Source: Mantamonas sphyraenae (taxonomy: Eukaryota; CRuMs; Mantamonadidae). From it: DNA of 64,000 nucleotides. The translations under genes were made by a program, and so were the position numbers. The notes beneath the pieces were generated by a model. The model saw nothing but the letters and a program-made list of their open reading frames with translations. It did not search any database and had not been told where the DNA came from. Position 1 is the first letter of the stretch, and every line of letters begins with the position of its first letter. The stretch is from assembly GCA_026936335.1 (NCBI GenBank), contig JAPMXV010000061.1, positions 1-64,000 of the forward strand, written 5' to 3'. Positions 53,901-64,000 of the stretch are shown here, in pieces.

Positions 53901-55959
53901 GCCCACAGATCTTGACCAGATCCAGGTGGTGGGCAGCGGCGGACAGAGGAATGGCTTGAGTGGAAGCCGTGGCGGTGGATCCGGTGTGTACGTGCTGACA
54001 GGCTCGCCCGAGCGGTCACAGGTACAGCAAGAGTCGCCCGCAGCCGACGGCGTGGCACGGGACCAACGCGCGCAGAGTGTCGACAGCCTTCACAGCGACA
54101 CAGAAGATGGGGAACACGTGCTGGACATGGATCTGGCAAACGACAAGGACAGGCGGCACATGTTTTCGACCGTGGTGGGTAGCACGGACGTGGTGCACGC
54201 ACGCATGGACGAGCTCAAAGTGCGCACAGGAAAGACTCCACGTGGAGGAGGTGGGTTCCACGGCGATAGTGATGGACGCGGCGATGGATCTCGCCCCGTG
54301 CCACAGGGAGACCTCCCTGGCCTGGGCCTGTCGTTGGAGTACGAGCAGCAGCACAGGGAGCTGGAGGCGATGGAATTGGAGGGCCAAAGCTTTGAGGCAC
54401 GTGCTTCGCAGCTGTTGCAACAGGACATGGCCCTGAAAACGCAGCGCAAGCGCGATGCCGAATTGGACGAGCGCATTGGCAGCGGAAGCCGCGGCGTGAC
54501 GCCACAATTCCCGCAGTCACCGCGCTCGCACATCCTGGGACCGCCAGAGGTGCGCAAGGCTGGTCAGAACCCGAACCAGCTGTCACAGAGCACAGCTGTG
54601 GCCAACGCAGTGAGGTTGCAGAAGATCGAGGAGACCAAGGTGGCGTTGATGCGTCTGCAAACGGCGCTGTCAGCCACGTTTGGCAAGTACAAACGTCTTG
54701 TGGGTGAACTGGTGGAAAGCAACCCAACGAGTCGCACGCTGACGGTGAACCAGAGCGACGTGGGTGAACTCAGGGTGGTGGACGCAGCCGAGATTGCAGA
54801 CGCAGAGACTCTGGCGCAGGCGCGCGCCAAGAGCAAACGACGCAGCAGTGTGGCCACGACCATTCGCAGTGAGCGACGCTCGTCGGACGTACAGCGCATG
54901 CATATGGAGCGAGTGGAGGTGCCATCACCGTCCCTCAGCGACAGACCTTCCACGGCGGAAATGCGCACGATGACAACGACGACCACAACGACGACCACAA
55001 CCACAACCACCACGGAGATGCACCTGAACAGCAGCAGCCCACTGGCAGGGGTGCGCGAAGAGACACAGGGGATGCGTGGTGCGCGGTTGAACACCCCTCC
55101 GCGTACACCGAATCGCACGTCGCCGACACGTGCTTACACAGGCGACAAGGCATCGTTTGTGGTGCGTTCTCTGGAAGAACAGCTGCTGGTTATGCGTGTG
55201 CTGTTGGAGAAGGAACGTCTGGAGCACAGCAAAACCAAAGAGGCGCTGACGGCGGAGATCAAGCGTCGCAAGGCGGCCGCTCTCACCATGGAAACCACGC
55301 GTCTGGTGGGCAATGTGCTCATGGACATGCAGAAGCCCATGGAAGAACAAATGGGAAGGGCCAAGCTGCCGCAGATCACAGGCTCGCGCCCTTTCCACAC
55401 CAACACACGTGCTGGTCTCGAGTCGCTCATTGCCAACGCCAACCGGGAAGTATTGGAAAGCGTGCAGCAGCAACAGCAGCAGGTGGTGGTGGCCGTGGCC
55501 CACGAAAGTGACGTCGGCAGCAGCGGAGCGTCAAGCAGCTCAGGCAGCAGCTCTGGAAGTGCAAGCCTGTCCAAGAGCACAAAGAAAAAGTCTGTGGCTG
55601 CCAAACAATTTGCACCGGCCATTCCAGCGGATATGCCGGAGGTGCGCAACCAAGAACTGGTATCGCGTGTGGAGGCGATGCAGTCCAAGAAACCAACGCC
55701 CCCGCCACAGGACCCGGCTTCCACCAAACAGAAGCGCAGGGCGCCAGCCGCACAGAAGCAGAAGCAGAAGCAAACCAATACGGCCAGCGTTCGCTTTGAT
55801 CTCCCGCGACCGGGCAACGACGACATGCCCGGACCCTGGGGCGACGACGAAGGCGCCGGCCAGGGCCGTGTCTATGGTGGCCGCCGTGTCAAGCTCAAAA
55901 AGAAGAGTGGCGCCTTTGCCAAGCAGGAGCATGCCCGCAACAAGATGTTTGGTCGTTGA
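47942..55959 (+). CDS. Giant coiled-coil IQ-motif protein
   Basis: About 2590 residues if joined as follows: exon 1 47942-48840, intron 48841-49083 (GTAAGA...GCAG), exon 2 from 49084. I do not recognise the family. Exon 1 encodes a Pro-rich basic start (MSTNFVNSSS, ELPPPPKMDDIDVAHNLLFG) and helical regions. The next 1,000 or so residues are long Glu/Lys/Arg coiled coils, ending in a low-complexity Gly/Ala/Ser region near 52000-52750. Four IQ motifs follow (AVKIQATYRGHVKR at about 52975, DIQRVYRGHK, TIQRVYRGRR, RIQSAFRGS), which bind calmodulin or centrin. The tail is coiled coil with a poly-Thr tract (about 54972-55011) and a basic end. At 52959-52962 (AAAA) a frame change is needed: one more A joins KREK to the first IQ motif. 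It may be centrosomal or axonemal, but this rests only on the motifs and the MNS1 neighbour. Confidence 0.65.
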
Positions 55960-56032
55960 AGTGTCGTGTGTGTGTGTGTGTGATGGACTGGAGAAGTGAA
56001 CACCTCTTTGCGACCCCCCACCCACCGCAACC

Positions 56033-56713
56033 ATGTCCGCTTCCACGCCGAAAAAGCTCTTCAAAGTGGCCATTGATGTAGACGAGGTTCTTGCGGCGCT
56101 GCTGCCCAGTGTCATCGAATGGACAAACGAACAGTACGGGTTGAATCACACCTTTGACCAGTTCTTCTCGTACAGCTGGGACAAGGTGTGGGACGTGCCC
56201 ACAGAGGTTGCGACGGAACGAGTCGAGGCGTTCTTCCTCAGCGAAGCCTTTCCGCTGCTCAAGCCAATCCCGGGAGCCAGCGAGGCGCTGGCGTACTTTG
56301 AAGAGCATCCGGAGATCACCACCTGTGTCGTGACGTCGCGCCAGACGAAGCTGGAGGCAGAAACCATGCGCTGGCTTTCGGAAAACCTTCCGCACTTTCA
56401 ACCAGACGCAGTGGAGTTTGGCAACCATTATGGCGAGGGCAAGAAGCGCAAGAAGAGCGAAATGTGCATCGAGCATGGCGTCAACGTGCTCATCGACGAC
56501 AGCATGGGATATGCCAAGGACTGCGCTGCACACAATGTGCACGCCATCTTGTTTGACCTGGACGGCACCTACGGCTGGAACCAAGAGGAGATGACCGACG
56601 AGGAGAGCGCGCTGATCACTCGTGCCACCTCGTGGAAAGAGGTCATCCAAGTGGTGGACACCCTGCTGGACGAGTGGAAGCAACGCGAGGGAATAATCAA
56701 TAGTGAGGAATGA
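56033..56713 (+). CDS. HAD-family phosphatase, NT5C-like
   Basis: 226 residues from the ATG at 56033 (MSASTPKKLFKVAIDVDEVL), no intron. Motif I is DVDEVL (Asp14 nucleophile, Asp16), the form used by 5'(3')-deoxyribonucleotidase-like and some unclassified HAD proteins; motif II is VVTSRQTK; motif IV is VNVLIDDSMGYA. N-E-Q-Y-G after motif I fits the helical cap of this group. A soluble phosphatase acting on a small metabolite or nucleotide is expected; the exact substrate cannot be read from the sequence. It ends at 56713 and converges on the giant surface-protein gene, 35 bp away. Confidence 0.8.
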   Translation: MSASTPKKLFKVAIDVDEVLAALLPSVIEWTNEQYGLNHTFDQFFSYSWDKVWDVPTEVATERVEAFFLSEAFPLLKPIPGASEALAYFEEHPEITTCVVTSRQTKLEAETMRWLSENLPHFQPDAVEFGNHYGEGKKRKKSEMCIEHGVNVLIDDSMGYAKDCAAHNVHAILFDLDGTYGWNQEEMTDEESALITRATSWKEVIQVVDTLLDEWKQREGIINSEE

Positions 56714-56748
56714 ACGCCACACAGGAGTGTTTGCTTTCATTGCTGTGC

Positions 56749-59700
56749 CTACTTGGGTGGTGGAGGCAATGCCATTCCTGGGCTGGGGGGCAGCTTCTTC
56801 AGCGGTGCCAATGGTTGCTGCTTGGCTCCCGACGTCGTCTTTGCCTTTGGCAGCTTGCGTGGTAGCGGCTTGTGGCTGCTGTGGGGCGACGACACCTCGC
56901 TCTTGCTCACGGCTTCTCCTCCATCGCCGTTGACAGTGTTGGTCGTCATCATCTTTGGCGGCGGTGGCAGCGTCAACCCAGGACCAGAGGCCGAAACAGA
57001 AGCACCTGCTTCATGTCCATCCTGCTCATCTTCTTGCTCCTCCTCCTCCTCCTCTTCCTTTGGCGCAGACGTCATCATCGGTTTGGGCGGCGGCGGCAAC
57101 ATCGGCGTTTTCGTGGTCACCGACTCAGCCTGTGCGCCGTTGTCATTGTCGACATCATCGCCATCGTCCACAGTCAACGATGCCTGCGATGGCACCTGAA
57201 CCTCGTCCTCGTGGTTATCCTCAGCCACGGCAGCGAGTTTGGTGGGCGAGTTTGAGATCCCGCGCATGACCTTGGGTGAAGACGATCCCATGTCCATGCC
57301 CATACCCATGCCCATACCCATGCCCATGCCCATGCCCATGGATGGAACCTGCGGCACACCTGCACTGCGGCTTCCTCGTGGGCCACCACGGCCAGGCGGC
57401 GGCGGAATCATCCCGGCTCCATCCCCAGACTTGCCACCGGGCGTTTTTTGCCCAGGCAGGCCGGGTGCCTTCTTGAGCATGGCCAACACTTCGCTTGCGT
57501 TCTGTTCCATCGGGTTGTTGCGACTCTTGCTTCGGCTGCGCGAGCGTGCACTTGCTGGCAAGCCAGGACGCACCAACAGGTTTGCGTTGGGTGCTGCTGC
57601 GGTTCCACCTGGCGCCGTGCTTCCTCCAAGTCTGTTTCGTCCGGGAGGCGGCGGTGTCATTCCAGCACCCAGAGTGGGCAGTCGTCCTCGTCGCGGCGTG
57701 CTGCGGCTGCTTCCAACACTTCCATCTCGCTGCGCTTCTTCGTCGTCGCCACCTGCATCTGCACTCGAACTCGTGTCCATTCCCAGTCCCATGCCCAGTG
57801 GCTTCAGCACAGGGTGGCGCAGGGACACGGGCGACGCATCCTTGGACGACGACGGCGTCGAGTCTTCCGCCGCGGGGGACGCTGCCTTTGCCCCCATTGG
57901 CGGTGGCGGCATGCTACGCAGCTTGGGTGGTCCCTGCGTCACTGATCCAAGTGCCGGCGTGGCTCCGGGAACAGGACGACGCCCGGCCATGCGCCCGGAT
58001 CCAACACCCATGAGACTTGGCACCGTCGGAACTGCCTCTGTGCCCACCTGCTTCTCTTCGCCCGCTCGTTTGCTCTCAATCACGGCTTCTTCGTCGTCGC
58101 CATCACCTCCGTCGCTCTCAGCGCCGTTGGTCGCTTTGGCGGTGGGCGCTACCACCTTGGGTAACACCGCGGGCACCGCACGCACAGTGCCTGCGTCTGT
58201 GGCCCCGCCTGTGTGCTCCTGCGTGGCCATCATCACCGGCACCGGCGCTTTCTCCAACGCCCAGTGTTCCGGGTCATCGTCGTGCGTGTCCTTCTGCGGC
58301 GCCACCTTGTTCTTGCGTCCGTGCACCTTGACCTTGCCGCCGACTCCCACTCCAAGCAGCTTCTTGGTGTCACTGTCGTCTTCCTCGTCGTCCCCGCCGT
58401 GGCTGTTGCGCACACGACGTACCCACAGCCACATCAGCGCCCAAAACAGCGCCACCTCGATGGGTGCTATCGGTGACAACGCCCAATCGAAACAGGTGCC
58501 CGTCAGCACCAGCACAAGGATGCAAAGCACCACCTGCACGGCAAACATCACCGTCCAAAACTTTTTGATCTTGTCCCACAGCGCGGTCATGATGGCCATG
58601 TCCACAGCATCATGTTCCGGCAGCTCCTGCACGCGCAGTTCCGCCTTGTGCCACTTGCGCGTGCGTGCCACAGTGGCCAGCTGCAGCAGGAAAATCAGCA
58701 CACCCACCACAATGCTCACCACCTCGCACCATGTCTGGTCCACAGGCACGGGCACAGGCACAGGCGCGGGAGGCAGGCCAAAGTTGCCCGTCAACGTCAT
58801 CGCAGAGCACACTGCCGACAGCGACGTGTTGGACGCCGTGCGGATGCCCCACGACGTCTCCACCGTCACACTGCCAATGCTGATGGCATCTGGCGCGGGC
58901 TCCACAATGGTGATGGCCAGTTCCGACGCGCTTGTCCACTTGCCCGTGTATGCATTGCCAATCGAAGGTACAAACGTAAGGATGGCATCCACCGCTGCTT
59001 TGCTGCCCACGTCCGGCTGCTGCGTGGCTTCTGCAAAAGTCACCGTCAGCACATCTCCAGCGCCGTACGACGCATCGGTGCTGCCAGCCCCGCCGCTGGC
59101 CACAAACGAGGTGAAACAGGGGCCACGGCGTGTGCCAAAGTTGCCATCGACGGCCATCAGACCAGAGGAGGCACGTGACGTGGCTGCACTGTTGCGAACT
59201 GTGCCTGCCACAAGCTCCACCATCAGCGTGGCCAGATTGGGGCTGCCACTGCTGCTCACGTCTCGTTTGCCAGTCACCGTTTCCACCACGTCCACATACA
59301 GCGTGCGTGCGTCCGCCCACTGTGCCCTCAATTCGTTGGCCACAGGTTGGTTGAACCGCACCGTCGCAGCCACCTGCGCCGCCGTCATGCTGGGCTGATT
59401 TGTGTCTGCGTCAAAGCGCAGTGTCAGCCGGTCGCCAGGGCCGTACACAGCATCTGCATTTGTCGGATCACTGAAGGATGCCCCAATCAGTTTGGGTCCT
59501 TCCAGCGAACCCCACGAGCCCACAGAGGCCGGCGACACGTGCCCCACCGTGGCCACGCCCAGGCCGTCGCTTGTGAACAGAGGCCCCACCAGCGTGGCGG
59601 TAAAGTTGCTTGGTCCGTCCGATGCCGCAGCGACGCTGTTCACAGTGATCACAAGCGTGGAGGCGTTCTGCCATACGCCCGAATAGTCTGTGCCAATGCT

Positions 59701-62700
59701 GCCGCTGAAACTGAGCAGCGCGTCAATGTCTCCGCGTGTGCCCACGGCTGGACGGTTGGTCGCTCGGTCAAAGTACACCGTCAGCGTGTCGCCTGCGCTA
59801 AGGATGCCGTCGGCGTCGTCCGGATCACGGAACGCCAGGGCAACCATCTTCGGCCCAGGTGCATCCTCCCAATCCTTTGCAAAGCCCGGCAGCGGCACGG
59901 TCACGTTCACCGACGTCAAAAAGACTTCAAAGGTGAGCAGCATGGCCGTTTGGTTGGTCCATGCGGCCGAGAAGTTGGTGGTCCGCACAAACTCCAACTG
60001 GGTGTACGCCACCACGGCGTCGACCGTGTCCACGGGCGGCTTGCCCGTCTCCCGGTCAAAGAACACGTACATCAGCGTGGTAGTGGGACTGTACGCACGC
60101 ACGGCCTTGGGTTCAATGTGGCTCACCTGCACCATGTTGCTGCCTGCGCCACATTCGCACCACCGGCGCCCACATGCCCCTGGTCGCTCACTGTCACCAC
60201 AATCCTGTCTGTGGTGGTCGTGTTGAGCCAGTAGTAGCCCGTGTCGCCACGGTAGCGCAGGCCGTTCAGGGCAGCCAGCGCATCCGATACGCTGGCGTCC
60301 ATGCTGATGGTGCGCCCCTGTACTCCGCTTCCACCAGCCATCCACAGCCATCCGTGTTCCACGCTCACGTTCACCTGCATTGTGTTGCCGGCCAGGTCAA
60401 CGTCCGACAGCGTGTAACCCGTCACCGTGCGGTTGGTCATTTCGGCGACAGAGAATGCCCCCGGGACCGTCAGATACACCATGTCATTGATGGCGTTGAC
60501 CAGCACCGCCACGCTGCCACTGTCGCGCAGCATTGGTGTGCCATTGTCGCCTACACTCACCTCGACTGTGTCGCTGCCGTAGTAGTTGCCCACCGGAGTG
60601 TATCGCACTTGCGACAGTGCGGCCTGCACCGCCGTGACACTGCCTGTGGCATGCAACACACCTGCACTGCCACTGTTGTTGCCCACATGCAGCGTCAATC
60701 CTGTTGTGCTGGCCAACTGCAGCCCGCACCACGAGCAGCTCACGTTCAACTGCATCGAGGCCGCCCCGACGTCCACGTCGCTGGCGTTGATGGCTGGCAA
60801 CACCAGCCAGCCATCTTCCATCACATTTTGCGCTCCCGGAACACTCAATACGGGTGCATCGTTGATCGAACGGACAGTCACAGCGATGACAAGCACATCT
60901 CCCAATCCGCCAGCGTCGCGCACACGCACTTCAACCATGACCAGCCCGTAAAAATTGGCGGTTGTGTTGAAAATGAGGCCATTCGACAGGGCGGCATGTA
61001 CATCCGCTACCGTGGCGTTGTTCACCTGCAGTCTGACGCCGCTGGAGGCAGCATGCACGAGCAGGCTGCCGCTGGAGACAAACGCAACGGACGCATCTGC
61101 CACAGACACACTCACGTTAAGGTCCAGACGGCCAAGAGCATCCACGTCGCTCACACTCAGGCCACCGATGGTCAAGGTCGTATCTTCGTCCACAGCCGCC
61201 GTCGTTGGCCCACTCAGCACAGGTGCGTCGTTGACCCCGCTGACCACAATTGGCACCAAAGCGCTACTTTCGGGACGTGCACTGTCTCCACTGTGTGTCA
61301 GCGCGCGTGCATCCAACGAAAGTGCATCTGTTCCCTGGAAGTTCTGGTTGCTTTGGTACGCCAGCGTCAGCAGCCAAGCGTTCACGGCCGACGCGGTTCC
61401 TACGCCCTGTTGCCAACGACCTGCAATCATGTCTGACGTCACATTGACGCCCGTCACGTTGTCTGCTGTCAGGACGCCATGTGCCACGCTGGCATTGATC
61501 CACACCAGGCCGTTCACGCGCGTCGACACCGTTGCGTTCAGCTGGCCCAACGCAAATAGGTGTGCCTGGACGTCCTCGTCCACTCGCACGCCGCTCACTA
61601 CGTGTGATACGCGAAGGAAGCGATCCATGCGCACGGTGATGGTCACGGTGTCGTTCAGCGGTCCACCTTTGCCGATTCGACCCTCATCCGTCACAAACAC
61701 TTGCACTGTGTCCAGTACCACGTCTCCCTGCGGCCCACGATACACCATGCCCAGACCACCAAGCTCACTGTTGACTGAGCTTGCGTTTCCACGAACACTG
61801 TTCAGGCTCACGTTGCCTGCAGTGGCAGATACGTTCACCAGCAACTCGACACCTGCCCCATCCACATCCGACACGGACACGGCGCCCAGGTACAGCACCG
61901 TGTTCTCAAAGCCTTGTCTCGTGTGGCCACTCGCCAGAGTGAGCACAGGCGCATCGTTCACTGCCTGCACTTCCACCTGCAGCACGGCGCTCGCGTTCAA
62001 CGCCTCGCCCACACCCGTGTTGCCTAGATCAGACACATTCACCGCCACCCAGTCACTGCCTACGTAGTTTGGCGCCGATTGGTACTCCAGCGACGCCAGT
62101 GCGCCCTGCAGCTGGGTCAGCGTGCCTGTGAACAACATGTCCATCAGTCCGCCGTCACCTGATCCTTCGATGAATCCCAGTCCGCCGCTGCTGCCGATCC
62201 ACACGCGCCCCCCCTGTCGAGTCTGCACGCGTGCTTCCAACACACCACTCAAGGCGTCCAGGTCGGTCACGTTTACAGCGGGCAACGCTGTGCGGATGTC
62301 CTCATCCAGCACAAACACTCCTCCAACCGCGTTCACGGTGGGAGCATCGTTCACCGCACCCACATTCACTGTGCTTGAGCCCACGGCCACCAAAAGACCG
62401 TCTCCCAACCGCACTGTCACTGTGTCGGCTCCGTTAAAGTGCGCAGCGCTCGTGTAGCGCACGCCGCCCACCATCGACGCCTGCAGCGCCGTTTGCGTGC
62501 CTCGCAAAACAAGCGTGCTACCCACGGTGGTCAATTGCACACTCGGGTCGACGGCCACCACAGACATGCTTCCCGACACCGCGGTGAAGTTCAACGTCAT
62601 CGTCGCATTGAAAGCGTCCACATCCGATACGTTTGCCCCTGGCAGCACCAACACACCGTCTTCAGACACAGAGAACGGTCCCGAGGCCACACTCAGCACA

Positions 62701-64000
62701 GGGGCGTCGTTGACTGCCTGAACAGTGACACTCACTTGCTTGGTTTTCGTGGTTTCTCCCGGGGTTCCCGTGAACCCTTGGTCGCCGGCAAACAGCGTCA
62801 ACTCGTCGCTACCAAAGTAGTCTGCGTCACCACGATACACCATAGAGCCCAAGGCCGCGTTGACATCGGTCAGAGTGCCCTTGAAAGCGTGCACACGGTC
62901 GGCCACGCCGTCTCCTGTGCTGAACGTCAACCCCGTGGTGCTTCCCAGCGTCAAGACACCGCTGGTCACGGAGACTTGCATGCGCAACGGGTTGCCAAAA
63001 ACATCGGGATCTGTCACAGAGATGCCACTGAGTGTGAGATCCACATCCTCGGCCGCTGTGGCGGTGCCCGGTGCCAGAATATCGATGGGGTCGTTGATCG
63101 GATTGATCGTCAGCACCATGACCTTGGTGTCACCCTTGGGTCCATCCACAGCCGTTGTGTCCTCGTCGTTCATGCTAACTGTCAGTGGATCCTGGCCAAA
63201 CGAACCCGGTGGCGCAAGGTAGCGCACTCCCGACGTTGCGATCGCGTTGTTGATTGCCGCCAGGGTGCCCCGCATCGAAATGAACTGATCCTCCACTCCG
63301 TCGCCGACCAGAAACGTGACGCCGGACAAACCACCCAGAATGGTCAGTGTGCCCTTGGTCACGGTCATGTTCACCTGGATCGGCTGGCCCGCGCTGTCCA
63401 CGTCAAACACAAAGAACAGATTGACAAAGTCACGCGGCACGTTTTCGTTCACGTCCGTGTTGCCCGGCACACTCACGGTTGGCGGGTCGTTCACGCTCGT
63501 CACTGTGATCGCCAAGGTCGTGTTAACCTGGTAGCTGCCGCCTGCGCCCGTGTTGCCCAGATCGTCCACTTTGAAGAACAGCGAATCTGGCCCGTTGTAG
63601 TTCAGAGTGCCTCGGTACACCAGTGTGGCCAGTGCCGCGTTCAATCGGGTCACTGTGCCCCGTGCGCGAAGGCTGCCGTCCAGGTATCCGTCGCCCTGCA
63701 GGAACGTCAAGCCCGTTGTGACGGACATCGACAGTTGGCCGTTGCTTGTTCCCAGGGTTAGCTCCATGCTTCCAGTGCTGGAATCGATGTCCGACGTGCT
63801 GAATCCAGTCAGTGTCAGATCCGTGTCTTCACTGATCGTAAACGGTCCCGCCGGATGGGTGATTGTCGGCGCGTCGTTCACGGCCGTCACAACCACGTTC
63901 ACCACAGACGCACTCTGAAGCGCGCCTCCCACGCCCGTGTTTCCTTGGTCGTTCACAGTTACCGTGATCCCGGCCGTGCCAAAGAACTTGGCCGCAGGCG
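56749..64000 (-). CDS. Giant surface protein with cadherin-like repeats, partial
   Basis: The 5' end lies beyond the window; at least about 2,410 residues are visible. The N-terminal part (64000 to about 60150) consists of tandem beta-sandwich repeats of about 110-130 residues, each ending in V[NS].[VI]ND.P followed by a sheet with LTL or ISVTD and a ...YRG...G.DS motif, the cadherin-like/VCBS-type repeats; about nine V-N-D-A-P type links are seen. Four further repeats follow (about 60130-58800) with a P[GN]AGD.LTV.FD..T..P consensus. Next are three membrane helices (about 58720-58400: VVSIVVGVLIFLLQLATVA, FAVQVVLCILVLVLTG and VALFWALMWLWV) and a Pro/Gly/Ser-rich cytoplasmic tail of about 550 residues ending LPPPPK. 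At about 60150-60165 the two open frames differ by one base: a 65-nt intron (GTGAGC...CAG) or a one-base error would join them. It is probably an adhesion protein. Confidence 0.75.
57288..57342. repeat. Hexanucleotide CCCAT[GA] repeat
   Basis: Tandem 12/6-mers of CCCATG/CCCATA inside the tail of the giant surface-protein gene; on the minus strand they encode a Met-Gly run. It lies within the coding frame and does not break it. Confidence 0.85.

Noticed and set aside
1-64000. CRISPR arrays, operons, insertion sequences, transposons, tRNA or rRNA genes
   Set aside because: Chromosome end and introns show a eukaryote; I saw no regularly spaced direct repeats with spacers, no transposase or reverse-transcriptase motifs, and no structured RNA gene that I could support by eye.

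Overview
This is the left end of a linear eukaryotic chromosome. It opens with about 190 bp of CCCTAA-type telomere (TTAGGG on the other strand) and then runs, GC-rich and gene-dense, to the right edge. Genes carry short spliceosomal introns (about 41 to 620 nt), TAA, TAG and TGA all end reading frames, and the gene set is that of a free-living flagellated unicellular eukaryote: an MNS1-like axonemal protein and IQ/coiled-coil giants beside TRAPPII, AP-3, proteasome, MOB1, AFG2 and CENP-A-type histone genes. TmcB-like, F-box/Sec7, renalase and TCAIM genes are compatible with a lineage near animals and fungi, but I cannot name the species from this window.

Layout. 1-190 telomere. 461-6851 holds a subtelomeric tandem family, one nearly intact copy and two damaged ones, encoding an unrecognised two-module protein. 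6951-9682 is a LEA2/DUF3712-like membrane protein. 9645-15103 (minus) is a very large TmcB-like membrane protein. 15936-21091 holds an SMP lipid-transfer protein, a Cyp33-type RRM protein, an ELL-like elongation factor, a centromeric H3 and a CHTOP/FoP mRNA-export factor. 21222-31231 holds a two-module protein with zinc-binding cysteines and IQ motifs, a membrane protein, a head-to-head renalase/TCAIM pair, MOB1, an F-box-Sec7 ARF-GEF and an EF-hand protein. 31290-39874 holds AFG2/SPATA5, AP-3 sigma, an unknown coiled-coil protein and TRAPPC10. 39910-43731 holds divergent proteasome beta5 and beta4(PSMB4) genes, a NADAR-domain protein and a GNAT acetyltransferase. 43971-45343 holds a Cys/His protein and a SAP30-like Sin3-binding protein. 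45798-55959 is a flagellar/coiled-coil block (MNS1 and a giant IQ protein). 56033-56713 is a HAD phosphatase. 56749-64000 (minus, running off the window) is a giant surface protein with cadherin-like repeats.

Three themes stand out. Several introns start with GTRCGT instead of GTRAGT, and three or more genes have a first coding exon consisting of the start codon only. Several otherwise convincing genes are broken by a frame change of the same sign (as if one base were missing), some of them at short homopolymers, which needs to be sorted into assembly error, short intron or real frameshift. The gene packing is extreme: start codons on opposite strands lie 9 bp apart or overlap, and convergent stop codons overlap.
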